Of a stretch of 32,273 bases of DNA, positions 23,822 through 32,070 are shown piece by piece (the stretch's first letter is position 1; each line of letters opens with the position of its first letter). This DNA is from Singulisphaera sp. GP187. GTDB taxonomy: Bacteria > Planctomycetota > Planctomycetia > Gemmatales > Gemmataceae. The position numbers and the translations under genes are program-made. The stretch covers positions 1 to 32,273 of the forward strand of contig CAMAUE010000053.1 of assembly GCA_945861245.1 (NCBI GenBank), written 5' to 3'. The notes beneath the pieces were generated by a model that had not been told where the DNA came from, searched no databases, and saw only the letters and a list, made by a program, of their open reading frames with translations.

Positions 23822-23884
23822 ATTGTAGTCGCTTGTTTACGTTATAGCGCTCGCGAGCGCTAAACGTAAACAAACGACTACAAT
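23822..23884. repeat. 63-bp near-perfect loop-less palindrome
   Basis: From 23822 (ATTGTAGTCGCTTGTTTACG) to 23884 the sequence folds on itself around TCGCGA, with two substitutions and one indel. It begins 9 bp after the WD40 stop and ends 37 bp before the HEAT gene start. It may act as a terminator or cruciform. Confidence 0.88.
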
Positions 23885-23921
23885 CGAACGACGTACACTG
23901 ACTCTGGCGGAGGTTCCGCAC

Positions 23922-25070
23922 ATGAAACGGTTCTTCTCTCTCGCATTGATCACCGTTCTCGTCCTCGCCATTCTCGGCGCCGCCTCGGCACAGGACGCCA
24001 AGACTACCGACAAAAAGCCCGAGACCAAAGAAGAGCTAATCCTTGGTAAGACGATCGGCGAATGGATCACGATTCTCCGTACGCACGACAATCCCAAATT
24101 CCGCAGAGCCGCGCTGATCGCACTCGAAGCGAGCAACTCGGCCGGGCGCGTTGGGTTGGCGTCGATCATGGAGACAATTGAGAAGGACAAAGAGCCGCGC
24201 GTCAGGCAGGAAGCGGTGCTGCTCCTGGGCCGACTACCAAGCGACACGCGAGGGGCCGGGCGGTTGCTGGTGGCGACGCTGCAAAACGACAAGTCGGAAG
24301 CCGTGCGCGAGTCGGCCGCTACCGCCATCGCGAATACCTATTTTAAGCAAGCGTCGGAGTACACCAGCGCGCTTGTGGAAGCCCTGAAGGATGCGCACCC
24401 GGGCACTCGCGCTGCCGTCGCCGGCGCACTGCGGAATATGGGCGAGAGTGCAGCCCCCGCCTTCCCGGCGATGTTCAACGCCGTCAAGAACCCGGAGGAA
24501 TTTCCCGAGGTGCGTGTATCGGGCGTTCATCTTCTCACGCGTCACGATAAGGAAAACGCCAAACTGCCTCCGGCATTATTGAAAATCGTCGGCGATCCCA
24601 AAGACCCGTTGCCGTTGCGCGAAGCCGCCATCGACGGTCTCGCCCGGCTCCGTGCCGATTCGCCGGACGTGGTCGCAGCGTTGTGCGCCGTATTGAGCCA
24701 TACCAGTCTCGAGTTACGCAAATCCACCGCCATCGCACTGGGCGCGATCGGCGCCAAAGCGAAATCAGGTTGGCCAACGATCAAGGAGCGGATCAACCTC
24801 AAGAATGAAACCGATGGCAGCGTCCGCAATCATCTCATTCGGCTCACCGGTGTCTTGGCCAAAGAAAACCCCGAAGCAATTTCCTCGCTCATCGACATCG
24901 CCAAGGTCGACTCCACCGAAAACCGCATCGCCGCGATTCAGGAGTTGGGAGAGCTCGGTGCCCGTGCGAAAGACACATTACCCGAATTGACGAAGATCGA
25001 ATCGCAAGACGCCCGCGCCGCCATCCGCGACGCCGCCGGCAAAGCGATCACCGCGATTCGCGGAAAATAG
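23922..25070 (+). CDS. Secreted HEAT-repeat protein
   Basis: ATG 23922 with GGAGG 8 bp upstream; 382 residues. The signal peptide is 1-23 (ends LGAASA). The mature part is a series of alpha-helical HEAT/PBS-lyase-type repeats, for example FRRAALIALEASNSAGRVGL, VRQEAVLLLGRLPSDTRGAG, VRESAATAIANTYFKQA, TRAAVAGALRNMGESAAPAF, LREAAIDGLARLRAD, LRKSTAIALGAIGAKAK, NRIAAIQELGELGARAKDTL and a last AIRDAAGKAITAI. Such solenoids bind other proteins. Codon usage and leader resemble the WD40 gene 108 bp upstream, and the two may be co-expressed despite the palindrome between them. No enzymatic motif is seen. Confidence 0.85.
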   Translation: MKRFFSLALITVLVLAILGAASAQDAKTTDKKPETKEELILGKTIGEWITILRTHDNPKFRRAALIALEASNSAGRVGLASIMETIEKDKEPRVRQEAVLLLGRLPSDTRGAGRLLVATLQNDKSEAVRESAATAIANTYFKQASEYTSALVEALKDAHPGTRAAVAGALRNMGESAAPAFPAMFNAVKNPEEFPEVRVSGVHLLTRHDKENAKLPPALLKIVGDPKDPLPLREAAIDGLARLRADSPDVVAALCAVLSHTSLELRKSTAIALGAIGAKAKSGWPTIKERINLKNETDGSVRNHLIRLTGVLAKENPEAISSLIDIAKVDSTENRIAAIQELGELGARAKDTLPELTKIESQDARAAIRDAAGKAITAIRGK

Positions 25071-25075
25071 GCATC

Positions 25076-25144
25076 GTTTAGCCGCTCGCCTTTGGCGAGC
25101 GCGAAAGCGCAGAACCTGCGCTCGCCAAAGGCGAGCGGCTAAAC
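25076..25144. repeat. Family B hairpin (copy 5)
   Basis: Perfect 27-bp arms 25076-25102 and 25118-25144 around 15 nt. It starts 6 bp after the HEAT-protein stop and ends 23 bp before the DUF1501 start, the same relative position as copy 3. Confidence 0.9.
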
Positions 25145-25167
25145 AAGTCGATCCCACGGAGCAGATA

Positions 25168-26592
25168 ATGATCCCCCGTTGGTTCCAAAAACGCACCGAC
25201 ACGAATCCGATCACCCGCCGCACTGCAATACAACTCGGCATCGTCGGCGTCCTCGGCATGTCGCTGCCTGAATGCCTCGCGATGACCGCGCGGGCGTCAG
25301 GCCCCGCTCGTCCAGCCGCGGCGAAGAACGTGCTCGTCATCCTCGAACAAGGCGGGCTTTCGCACATCGACACCTGGGATCCGAAGCCCGAGACGATCTC
25401 CGAACATCGCAGCCCGTATCGCCCGATCGCAACGCGCGTGCCTGACATGCGCTTCACCGAATTGCTACCCCACACCGCTCGCATCGCTGACAAAATCGCT
25501 GTCGTCCGTTCCTTCCATCACGCACGCGGCGGGGCTGACGCCCATCCCAACGGCACACAATACATCCTGTCCGGCTCGCATCCTGCGGCGTCGAGCCTGT
25601 CGATGCCCGACATCGGCTCGATCGTCTCGCACATCCAAGGCAGCGAATGCCGCTATCTCCCGCCTTATATCATGGTCCCCGGTAATCATGAACAGGCAGC
25701 GGAAACGCGAACCGGATTTCTTCCCGCTGGCACGCGCGTGTTCAAGACCGGTGGCCGCGATCTCTCCGATCCCGCCTGGATAATCCAAGGCATCGTGCCA
25801 CGCAGCGAACTTGGCGATGGCCGCCTGACTGAACGCCACCGCCTGGCCAGTGCGTTGACGCCAACCGTGCCGGCTAGTTCCGAAACGCTCGGCATGGATC
25901 GTTTCTACGATCAAGCTTTCGATATGCTGACCAGTCCGCGCGTGTCGGCGGCATTCGACCTCAAACGCGAACCACGCTCGATGCGAGACCGCTATGGCTC
26001 GGGACATCGCGGGTCGTGTTATCTCATGGGACGCAAGCTGATCGAATCGGGCGTGCGATTTGTCACTGTCGATGCGCGCTGGCCGTTGAACGCGGAAACG
26101 CCCCGCGGCAGCAACCTCAACTGGGACCACCACGACTTTATTTACGCCGACCAAACCTGTGAATTGCCTGGCGCAACCGGCGCCGGCGCGGGCCGATATG
26201 GCATCGGCCACTGGGTCATGATGGGCAGCGTCGATCGCGCCTACGCCGCCTTGATCGAAGATCTCGACCAGCGCGGCTTGCTCGCCGAGACGCTGGTTTG
26301 CTTCGTCAGCGAGTTCGGCCGCACGCCGCGCATCAATCGCTCGCAAGGCCGCGACCACTGGACGCACGCCTATTCGATGGTCTTCGCTGGCGCCGGCGTG
26401 CGCGGCGGTCAAGTCATTGGCCGATCGGATCGCGACGGCGGGTACGTCATCGAGCACCCGTTCACACCGGAAAATTATGCGAGCACCGTGTACGAAAAGC
26501 TCGGCATCGACCGTGGCCAACCGATCTACACACCGAACAATCGCCCCGTCTTCTTCGCGCATGGCGGCGAACCGATCTCCCAGCTGCTCTAG
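25168..26592 (+). CDS. DUF1501 protein (alkaline phosphatase/sulfatase-fold, exported)
   Basis: ATG 25168 with GGAG 6 bp upstream; 474 residues. The N terminus has a twin-arginine-like signal, TRRTAIQLGIVGVLGMSLPE (R17-R18), as usual for DUF1501. The body shows the family landmarks: AKNVLVILEQGGLSHIDTWD, SFHHARGGADAHPNG and QYILSG, followed by MPDIGSIV. Further on are LIESGVRFVTVD, NWDHHD, LLAETLVCFVSEFGRTPRIN, GRDHWTHAYSMVFAGAGVRG and a C-terminal GQPIYTPNNRP. The fold is related to alkaline phosphatases, but metal-site residues are only partly conserved in this family and no reaction is established. DUF1501 genes typically accompany DUF1549-DUF1553 genes; here that pairing is split. Confidence 0.92.
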   Translation: MIPRWFQKRTDTNPITRRTAIQLGIVGVLGMSLPECLAMTARASGPARPAAAKNVLVILEQGGLSHIDTWDPKPETISEHRSPYRPIATRVPDMRFTELLPHTARIADKIAVVRSFHHARGGADAHPNGTQYILSGSHPAASSLSMPDIGSIVSHIQGSECRYLPPYIMVPGNHEQAAETRTGFLPAGTRVFKTGGRDLSDPAWIIQGIVPRSELGDGRLTERHRLASALTPTVPASSETLGMDRFYDQAFDMLTSPRVSAAFDLKREPRSMRDRYGSGHRGSCYLMGRKLIESGVRFVTVDARWPLNAETPRGSNLNWDHHDFIYADQTCELPGATGAGAGRYGIGHWVMMGSVDRAYAALIEDLDQRGLLAETLVCFVSEFGRTPRINRSQGRDHWTHAYSMVFAGAGVRGGQVIGRSDRDGGYVIEHPFTPENYASTVYEKLGIDRGQPIYTPNNRPVFFAHGGEPISQLL

Positions 26593-26605
26593 GCAAACTG
26601 AATCT

Positions 26606-26652
26606 CCCAGAGCCGAGAACATAAGCGACAGTGTATTTTTCGCAGTAAGCGG
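26606..26652. repeat. Family A hairpin (copy 4, decayed)
   Basis: CCCAGAGCCGAGAACATAAG, then CGACAGTGTATTT, retains the family A left arm and loop start. The right arm is degenerate (CGCAGTAAGCGG). It lies 14 bp after the DUF1501 stop. Confidence 0.55.
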
Positions 26653-26972
26653 TTTGATTTGCAATTGCGGTGGGCACCAACGCACTTACTGGGTGCGAGG
26701 GTCAGATACCTCTGCTAAACACATTCGTCGAGCAGCCCCGAGGCGAAATGTCGTTTCAAAGTTAGTTGTTGAAATGTGCAATTTGAGATATGCAATCTGA
26801 ATTCACGAATCAAAATCCGCATGTTATACTGCGCGGGGGAATGAGACAAATGTGAACACAGACAGGAATGTCTGTGCCACCAATGTCTCAATCCTGGCCG
26901 CGCGGCGTATAGCTATCGGCCAATGGCCAGCCAACCAGGGTTTGGCTGGGCTTTCTTGCGGATGTTGAAAAA
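26653..26972. other. Non-coding gap with two small hairpins
   Basis: No gene is supported in this 320-base stretch between the DUF1501 stop and the end of the convergent polyketide synthase. Two short stems are visible: CACAGACA-GGAA-TGTCTGTG (26857-26876) and CCAGCCAA / TTGGCTGG (26927-26949). The second is 24 bp past the synthase stop and could help end its transcript; no T-tract follows. Confidence 0.5.
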
Positions 26973-28076
26973 CTACATGAACAAAGCCGCTTCCGCGACG
27001 AGGCCGGGGCCGAAGCCTAGGGCGACGCACGGACGCAGTGAGTTTTCGCGGCGCAGACGGTCCAGGATGAACATTACCGTCGGCGAGGACATATTGCCAT
27101 ACTGCGTGAGAATCTCACGCGAGGCCCAGGCGATGCCGTCGACCAAGCCGAGCGCTTCCTCGACGGAGTTGATGATACGGGGTCCACCGGGATGAATCGC
27201 CCAGGAGGCGATGTCGCCGATTTTCAGGTTGTGTTTCGCCAGCCAGGGTTCGAGCCAGGGTTTGAGATTGGTGGCGATGAGGTTGGGGACCTTGGCGGAG
27301 AGTGTCATTTCAAAGCCGTTGTTGCCGATCTCCCAGCCCATCGCGAATTCGGAATCGGGAAACAGACACGACCCGCTGGCGACGGCGCGCCAACCGTTCG
27401 ATGGCGCTTGCGCGTCGGACGCGCAAACCATCGCGGCCGACCCGTCAGCGAACAGGGCATTGCCGACGATTCGTTTCGGATTCCACGGGTAGTAGTAATG
27501 GATGCTGCAAATTTCGGTCGCGCACAGCAGCACCCGAGCATTGGGATCGGAGGCGGCATAAGCGCGGGCGACACGCATGCCGTTGAACGCACCGTGACAG
27601 CCCATGAATCCGACATGCGTCCGCTCGACGTTCCTCGACATGCCGAGTTCCCGCATCAAGCCGATGTCGAATCCCGGCGCGCGAAAGCCGGTACATGAAA
27701 CCGTAACGAGATGCGTGATGTCCTTCGCGGACAGGCCCGATTCGGCCAGCGCTTGCTGCGTCGATTGCATGGCCATCGGCAACGCTTCGCGCTCGTAGAT
27801 CGCCATGCGCTCAGCGGTATCGGGACCGAAGTCGTCTTCGTTTTTCGCGCGGTAGCGACCGCCGTTGTCCTCCGCTGTCTGCACGACTTCGTCATAGGCC
27901 GCACGATCGTAGATCATGTGGCGGTAGCCGATGTGGGTTTGCCGATAGATGACTTGAAGAAGTTTGGCCTGATCATCTGTCTCGCATGAGACGGCGCGGG
28001 CGACCTCAACGGCCTCATCCTGCGTGTAGCGATTTTGTGGAACCGCAGTTCCCAACCCCAAGATCACAAAACTCAT
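26973..28076 (-). CDS. Type III polyketide synthase (chalcone/stilbene synthase family)
   Basis: The 367-residue protein has the thiolase fold of type III synthases, which use acyl-CoA starters and malonyl-CoA extenders without an acyl carrier protein. The catalytic triad is complete: Cys160 in VGFMGCHGAFNG, His295 in WAIHPGGPRI and Asn328 in YGNMSSPTV. The C-terminal GFGPGLVAEAALF matches the family's GPGLT-type ending. Length is slightly below plant enzymes (about 390) and normal for bacterial ones. The start ATG 28076 has no obvious alternative. No methyltransferase, oxidoreductase or exporter is adjacent, so it is a stand-alone synthase; the neighbouring nitrite reductase is metabolically unrelated. 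The product (alkylpyrone, alkylresorcinol or other) cannot be deduced. Confidence 0.92.
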   Translation of the reverse strand: MSFVILGLGTAVPQNRYTQDEAVEVARAVSCETDDQAKLLQVIYRQTHIGYRHMIYDRAAYDEVVQTAEDNGGRYRAKNEDDFGPDTAERMAIYEREALPMAMQSTQQALAESGLSAKDITHLVTVSCTGFRAPGFDIGLMRELGMSRNVERTHVGFMGCHGAFNGMRVARAYAASDPNARVLLCATEICSIHYYYPWNPKRIVGNALFADGSAAMVCASDAQAPSNGWRAVASGSCLFPDSEFAMGWEIGNNGFEMTLSAKVPNLIATNLKPWLEPWLAKHNLKIGDIASWAIHPGGPRIINSVEEALGLVDGIAWASREILTQYGNMSSPTVMFILDRLRRENSLRPCVALGFGPGLVAEAALFM

Positions 28077-28271
28077 CAGTGATCCTTCCCAAGCGACGGT
28101 ATGGAGTTAGAAGAGGTACCGCCCTACACGATGTGGCACGATTACCAGCTTCTTCACCGCTCGTCGCGAAACGTAAATCGTTGTCTTATGAAAATTCATT
28201 CACATTGCGAGACGATTCAAAAGGAAGGGCCGCAATGAAGAGCGGGAAGTTGTAGGCGGCGGTCAATAATT

Positions 28272-28297
28272 CACCGTCGCTTACGCTTCCCACTCGT
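28272..28297. repeat. Family A half-copy
   Basis: CACCGTCGCTTACGCTTCCC followed by ACTCGT equals the right arm of family A without its partner. It lies 20 bp from the nirBD stop, in the gap between two minus-strand genes. Confidence 0.6.
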
Positions 28298-28316
28298 TTT
28301 TGTCGGGCGAGGAAAT

Positions 28317-31300
28317 TTATTCCAAAGGGCTGACCGCGAAGGGATCATCCACCTTCGCCTTGCGTGTCGGCAGTATACGCGTTGCCGTCTCCGACATAGC
28401 GGGCGTCGTGTGGCAGGTGCCATTGCAGTTCTTGTCCGTCGCGAAGATGGCATCGAGCACTTCGACACTGGGCAGGAGCAAATGCACATCATCGCCGTGG
28501 AGTTTGACGGGAAAGGTTTGAATGGAGTAATCCGTATCGCTCATGCCTTTGCCGGTCTCCAGGGAGAACGTCTTCTTGTGCACCGGACAGGCGACTTTCG
28601 GTTTGTCGTTCTGATCGCCAAGCAAACCGCGTGAGAGGACGAATTCGCGTTTGTGCGGGCACATGTTCTGGGTGGCGTACCATTCGCCTCGGCTATCGAA
28701 GTTGAAGACGGCGATCTGGGTTTTGCCGTACTTGATCGTCGCGCCGCCGTCCTTGGGAAAGTTCCAGGTTTTTCCGACGTGCACCCAGCGTTCCGCCGCC
28801 GATGTAGATTTGGCGTCATTTTGGTCGCGGCGAAGAAGCGACAGTTCAGCTGCGGGCACGAACGATCCATTCCACGCCGCTGGGCGTTTTTGCTCGCGCT
28901 CTTTCACGAATTCGATGGTCGGTTCGGTTTCGTCGGTGTTGGCGAACTGCTCAAAGAGCTTGCGCCGTTCGGGATCGTTGACGACGGTTTTCCATTCGCA
29001 TTCGTACGTATCGACTTGATGCTGCATCATCTGTTCGAGTTCAGCGCAGATGCCGAGCTTGTCGTGGATGATGACGTCCTTCAGGTTGTCGATGCCGCCT
29101 TCCATTTTCTCCAGCCAAACGCTGGTGCGCGTCAGGCGGTCTGCCGTTTGCGTGTAGTACATCAGGAAGCGGTCGATGTACTTGATGCAGGTCGGTTCGT
29201 CGATATCGGCGGCGAGCAACTCGGCGTGGCGCGGCTTGGCCCCGCCGTTGCCACACACGTAGAGATTCCAACCGTTTTCGGTCGCGATGATGCCGAAGTC
29301 TTTCGACTGCGCCTCAGCACATTCGCGCACGCAGCCTGACACCGCCGACTTGAGCTTGTGCGGCGCCCGGAAGCCTTTGTAACGGTTCTCGACGCGGATC
29401 GCAAAGCCGACGGAATCCTGCACGCCATAGCGACACCAGGTCGAGCCGACGCAGCTTTTCACGGTCCGCAGCGACTTGGCGTAAGCGTGGCCGCTCTCGA
29501 AACCGGCGCTGACGAGTTCCTCCCAAATCGACGGCAATTGGTGCACCGCCGCCCCGAACAGATCGACTCGCTGTCCGCCAGTGATTTTTGCATAGAGGTT
29601 ATGTTTCTTGGCCACCTGGCCGAGCACAATGAGCTTGTCCGGCGTGATCTCGCCGCCGGGCACGCGCGGCACGACGGAGTAGCTGCCGCCGCGTTGGATA
29701 TTGGCGAGGAAGCGATCGTTGGTGTCCTGAATCGTGGCCTGCTCGACGATGCTCTCGTTCCACAAGCTGGCGAAGATCGACGCCGCGGCCGGCTTGCAAA
29801 TCTCGCAGCCGTTGCCTCGGCCATGCGAGTGTACGAGTTCGCGGAACGTGCGAATCTTCTTGATCTTGACGATCTCGAACAGTTCTTGCCGGGTGCAGGC
29901 GAAATGCTCGCAGAGGTTATTGTTGACTTTCTTGCCGGCGGCTTTTATCTCGGCTTTGAATAGATCGGTGACGAGAGGCAGACATCCACCGCAGCCGGCA
30001 CCGGCGCGCGTGCATGCTTTGACTTCATCGACGGAGCAGAGGTTTTTGAGCCGAATCGCATCGCAGATCGTCGCTTTGCTGACGTTGTTGCAGGAGCAAA
30101 CCTGGGCATCATTCGGGATCGACGTGAGGACGCTGGCGGCGCTGCGCGGCTCGCCCTGTTTGCCGAGCAGGACTTCGGTCGGCGACATGGCGAGGTTCTC
30201 GCTGCTCTTGGCGAGCATCGATAGCGTGCCGTACTCGGTCGCATCGCCGACGAGGATGCCGCCGAGCAAGCGCGTGCCGTCGAGGTTGAAGAGCAGCTTT
30301 TTGTAGCTGCCTTTGAACGGGTCTTCGTAGGTGATCGCCTTGGATTTTTTGTCGTCCGCGAAGCAATCGCCGAAACTGGCGACATCAACGCCCATGAGCT
30401 TGAGCTTGGTGGACATGTCGGCGCCTTTGAAGGCACGCAGACTGATGTCCTCGGTCGGCTGATTCGCGATGCGGACGAGATTGGCGGCGGCGATCTCGGC
30501 CATTTCGTAGCCTGGCGCGACGAGGCCATAGATCATGCCGCCGTAGAGGGCGACTTCGCCGATGGCGAAGATCAGCGGATCGGAGGTGCGCAAGAAATCG
30601 TCCACGATGACGCCGCCGCGCTGACCTACCATCAAGCCGCTGGATCGGGCGAGATCATCGCGTGGTTTGATGCCGGCGGAGACGACGACCATCTTGACGT
30701 CGAGTTCAGCGCTGTCGTTGAAGGCCATGCCTTCGACTTTGCCGTTGCCGACGATCTCCTTGGTGTTTTTGTTGAGATGAACCTGCACGCCGAGAGCGTT
30801 AATTTTGCCGACGAGAACTTTCGAGCCGGCGTCATCGACTTGGCGCGGCATGAGGCGCGAAGCGAATTCAACCACATGCGTTTCGAGACCCAAGTCAAAG
30901 GTCGCCTTGGCCGCCTCGAGCCCGAGCAATCCGCCGCCGATGACTGCGGCTTTCTTGACGGTCGCGCCGTACTCGATGATCTGCTCGAGATCGTCGATCG
31001 TGCGATAGACGAACACGCCTTTCTTGTCGATACCAGGCACGGTGGGTACGAAGGGCACCGAGCCGGTGGCCAAGATGACGTAATCGTAGGCGATCGCCTG
31101 GCCTTTGGCTGAACGCACAATCTTGTTCGTCCGGTCAATCTCCGTGGCCCGATCGCCAAGGTGCAGCGTGATGTCGTTCTCAGCGTACCAGCCGGGCGGC
31201 GCTAGCGCGAGCTTCTCGGCTTGGCGATGCTCGAAGTACTTGGTGAGGTTGACGCGATCATACGCTGGGCGCGATTCCTCGGCAAAGGTGACGATTTGGA

Positions 31301-31397
31301 ATTCGCGATTGGTGTCGAACTCCAGCAGCCGCTCACAAAAGCGGTGGCCAACCATACCATTGCCGATCACAACGACGATCTTACGCTTGTCATTCAC
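28317..31397 (-). CDS. nirB: Fused NAD(P)H-nitrite reductase (NirB-NirD), assimilatory
   Basis: The enzyme reduces nitrite to ammonium in the cytoplasm. GTG 31397 (GGAGA 7 bp upstream) gives 1026 residues; an upstream in-frame ATG at 31451 lacks a ribosome site and adds residues before the Rossmann strand KIVVVIGNGMVGHRF. Domains in order: FAD/NAD pyridine nucleotide-disulfide oxidoreductase (5-400; ATGSVPFVPTVPGI, AVIGGGLLGLEAA, IFAIGEVALYGG), BFD-type [2Fe-2S] (C434, C436, C469, C472) and a second BFD-like segment near 495-545. These are followed by the sirohaem/[4Fe-4S] core (CVGSTWC and SGCVRECAEAQSKD: C649, C655, C689, C693) and a C-terminal Rieske NirD domain (CPH 913-915; CPVH 937-940). 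NirB and NirD are separate in E. coli, so this is a fusion. The tail contains CNGTCH (C991, C995). No nitrate reductase or transporter lies alongside. Confidence 0.93.
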   Translation of the reverse strand: MNDKRKIVVVIGNGMVGHRFCERLLEFDTNREFQIVTFAEESRPAYDRVNLTKYFEHRQAEKLALAPPGWYAENDITLHLGDRATEIDRTNKIVRSAKGQAIAYDYVILATGSVPFVPTVPGIDKKGVFVYRTIDDLEQIIEYGATVKKAAVIGGGLLGLEAAKATFDLGLETHVVEFASRLMPRQVDDAGSKVLVGKINALGVQVHLNKNTKEIVGNGKVEGMAFNDSAELDVKMVVVSAGIKPRDDLARSSGLMVGQRGGVIVDDFLRTSDPLIFAIGEVALYGGMIYGLVAPGYEMAEIAAANLVRIANQPTEDISLRAFKGADMSTKLKLMGVDVASFGDCFADDKKSKAITYEDPFKGSYKKLLFNLDGTRLLGGILVGDATEYGTLSMLAKSSENLAMSPTEVLLGKQGEPRSAASVLTSIPNDAQVCSCNNVSKATICDAIRLKNLCSVDEVKACTRAGAGCGGCLPLVTDLFKAEIKAAGKKVNNNLCEHFACTRQELFEIVKIKKIRTFRELVHSHGRGNGCEICKPAAASIFASLWNESIVEQATIQDTNDRFLANIQRGGSYSVVPRVPGGEITPDKLIVLGQVAKKHNLYAKITGGQRVDLFGAAVHQLPSIWEELVSAGFESGHAYAKSLRTVKSCVGSTWCRYGVQDSVGFAIRVENRYKGFRAPHKLKSAVSGCVRECAEAQSKDFGIIATENGWNLYVCGNGGAKPRHAELLAADIDEPTCIKYIDRFLMYYTQTADRLTRTSVWLEKMEGGIDNLKDVIIHDKLGICAELEQMMQHQVDTYECEWKTVVNDPERRKLFEQFANTDETEPTIEFVKEREQKRPAAWNGSFVPAAELSLLRRDQNDAKSTSAAERWVHVGKTWNFPKDGGATIKYGKTQIAVFNFDSRGEWYATQNMCPHKREFVLSRGLLGDQNDKPKVACPVHKKTFSLETGKGMSDTDYSIQTFPVKLHGDDVHLLLPSVEVLDAIFATDKNCNGTCHTTPAMSETATRILPTRKAKVDDPFAVSPLE

Positions 31398-31404
31398 TGA
31401 AGAG

Positions 31405-31409
31405 TCTCC
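31405..31409 (-). promoter_or_regulatory. Ribosome binding site selecting the nirB GTG start
   Basis: On the minus strand GGAGA lies 7 bp before GTG 31397, immediately ahead of the first predicted FAD-binding strand. The ATG 54 bp further upstream has no comparable site. Confidence 0.55.
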
Positions 31410-31619
31410 GTGGAGAGAACGGCTGCTTGGCATCCTAAGTTGCAACTTCAATGCCGATGCGATTTGTCAGGTCCGTAAATGTGCGTAAGTCTTTGATAAA
31501 TATGAAAATGAGGCGATATTCAATTTGATGCGAACGCCATCGGCCCCCGCCAAATGCGCGAGCCCTGAGCAATTGATGCGTAGGATCTGCGCAGCCCAAG
31601 CGATTCGTCCGGAGCCGTC

Positions 31620-31678
31620 ACGAGCCGGAAGCGTGAGCGACGGTGGTTTCCCTCCGGTCGCTTACGCTCCCGGCTCGT
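31620..31678. repeat. Family A hairpin (copy 5)
   Basis: ACGAGCCGGAAGCGTGAGCG followed by ACGG faces CCGGTCGCTTACGCTCCCGG followed by CTCGT around a short loop. Stem bases differ at a few positions and the loop no longer reads TGTATTT. Confidence 0.75.
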
Positions 31679-31686
31679 CAATGTGA

Positions 31687-31746
31687 TTTGGATGTCGCTC
31701 AGGTTGCTCATCCCTTTTGACATGAGCAACATGAGCGACATCCAAA
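31687..31746. repeat. GATGTCGCTCATGTTGCTCAT hairpin
   Basis: Arms 31687-31711 and 31722-31746 pair over 25 bp with one mismatch around 10 nt. An inverted, diverged copy of the same element is at 32078-32122. Confidence 0.8.
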
Positions 31747-31914
31747 AAACAATAATTGTCACAACTGACTTTGCGTATCGTCGTTGGCCTGTGTTAGGAT
31801 CGGCTCAGCGCGGTCTCCGCAGGTATTCCTTATATTAAGGTAGTTAGGTGAGCGCGCGCAGACTGGGTGCCTGCGCTTTCTTTTCAAATACTCCACTCGA
31901 GGAAGAATCAAATT

Positions 31915-32070
31915 TGGTCCGTGGGACAAGCTTTTCAGCCGGCCGTATTTTGACCATCTTAGGTAAGCCACGGCAAGCTCGAAAGCCTTACCTGGTCCGT
32001 GGGGCAGGCTTTCTAGCCTGCCGTATTTTGACCATCTTAGGTAAGCCTCGGCAGGCTGGAAAGCCTGCCC
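31915..32070. repeat. Two tandem 78-bp hairpin units
   Basis: Units 31915-31992 and 31993-32070 share TGGTCCGTGG, GCCGTATTTTGACCATCTTA and GGTAAGCC at the same spacing. In unit 2 GGGGCAGGCTTTCTAGCCTG and its downstream complement (ending CTGCCCCACGG) form a strong hairpin; unit 1 is a diverged version. Confidence 0.85.

Noticed and set aside
25465..26685. Minus-strand open frame of 406 codons opposite the DUF1501 gene
   Set aside because: Antisense shadow in a GC-rich gene; the DUF1501 motifs on the other strand are unambiguous.
31915..32070. Possible CRISPR array
   Set aside because: Only two 78-bp direct units with no unique spacers between them and no cas genes; they are tandem hairpins.
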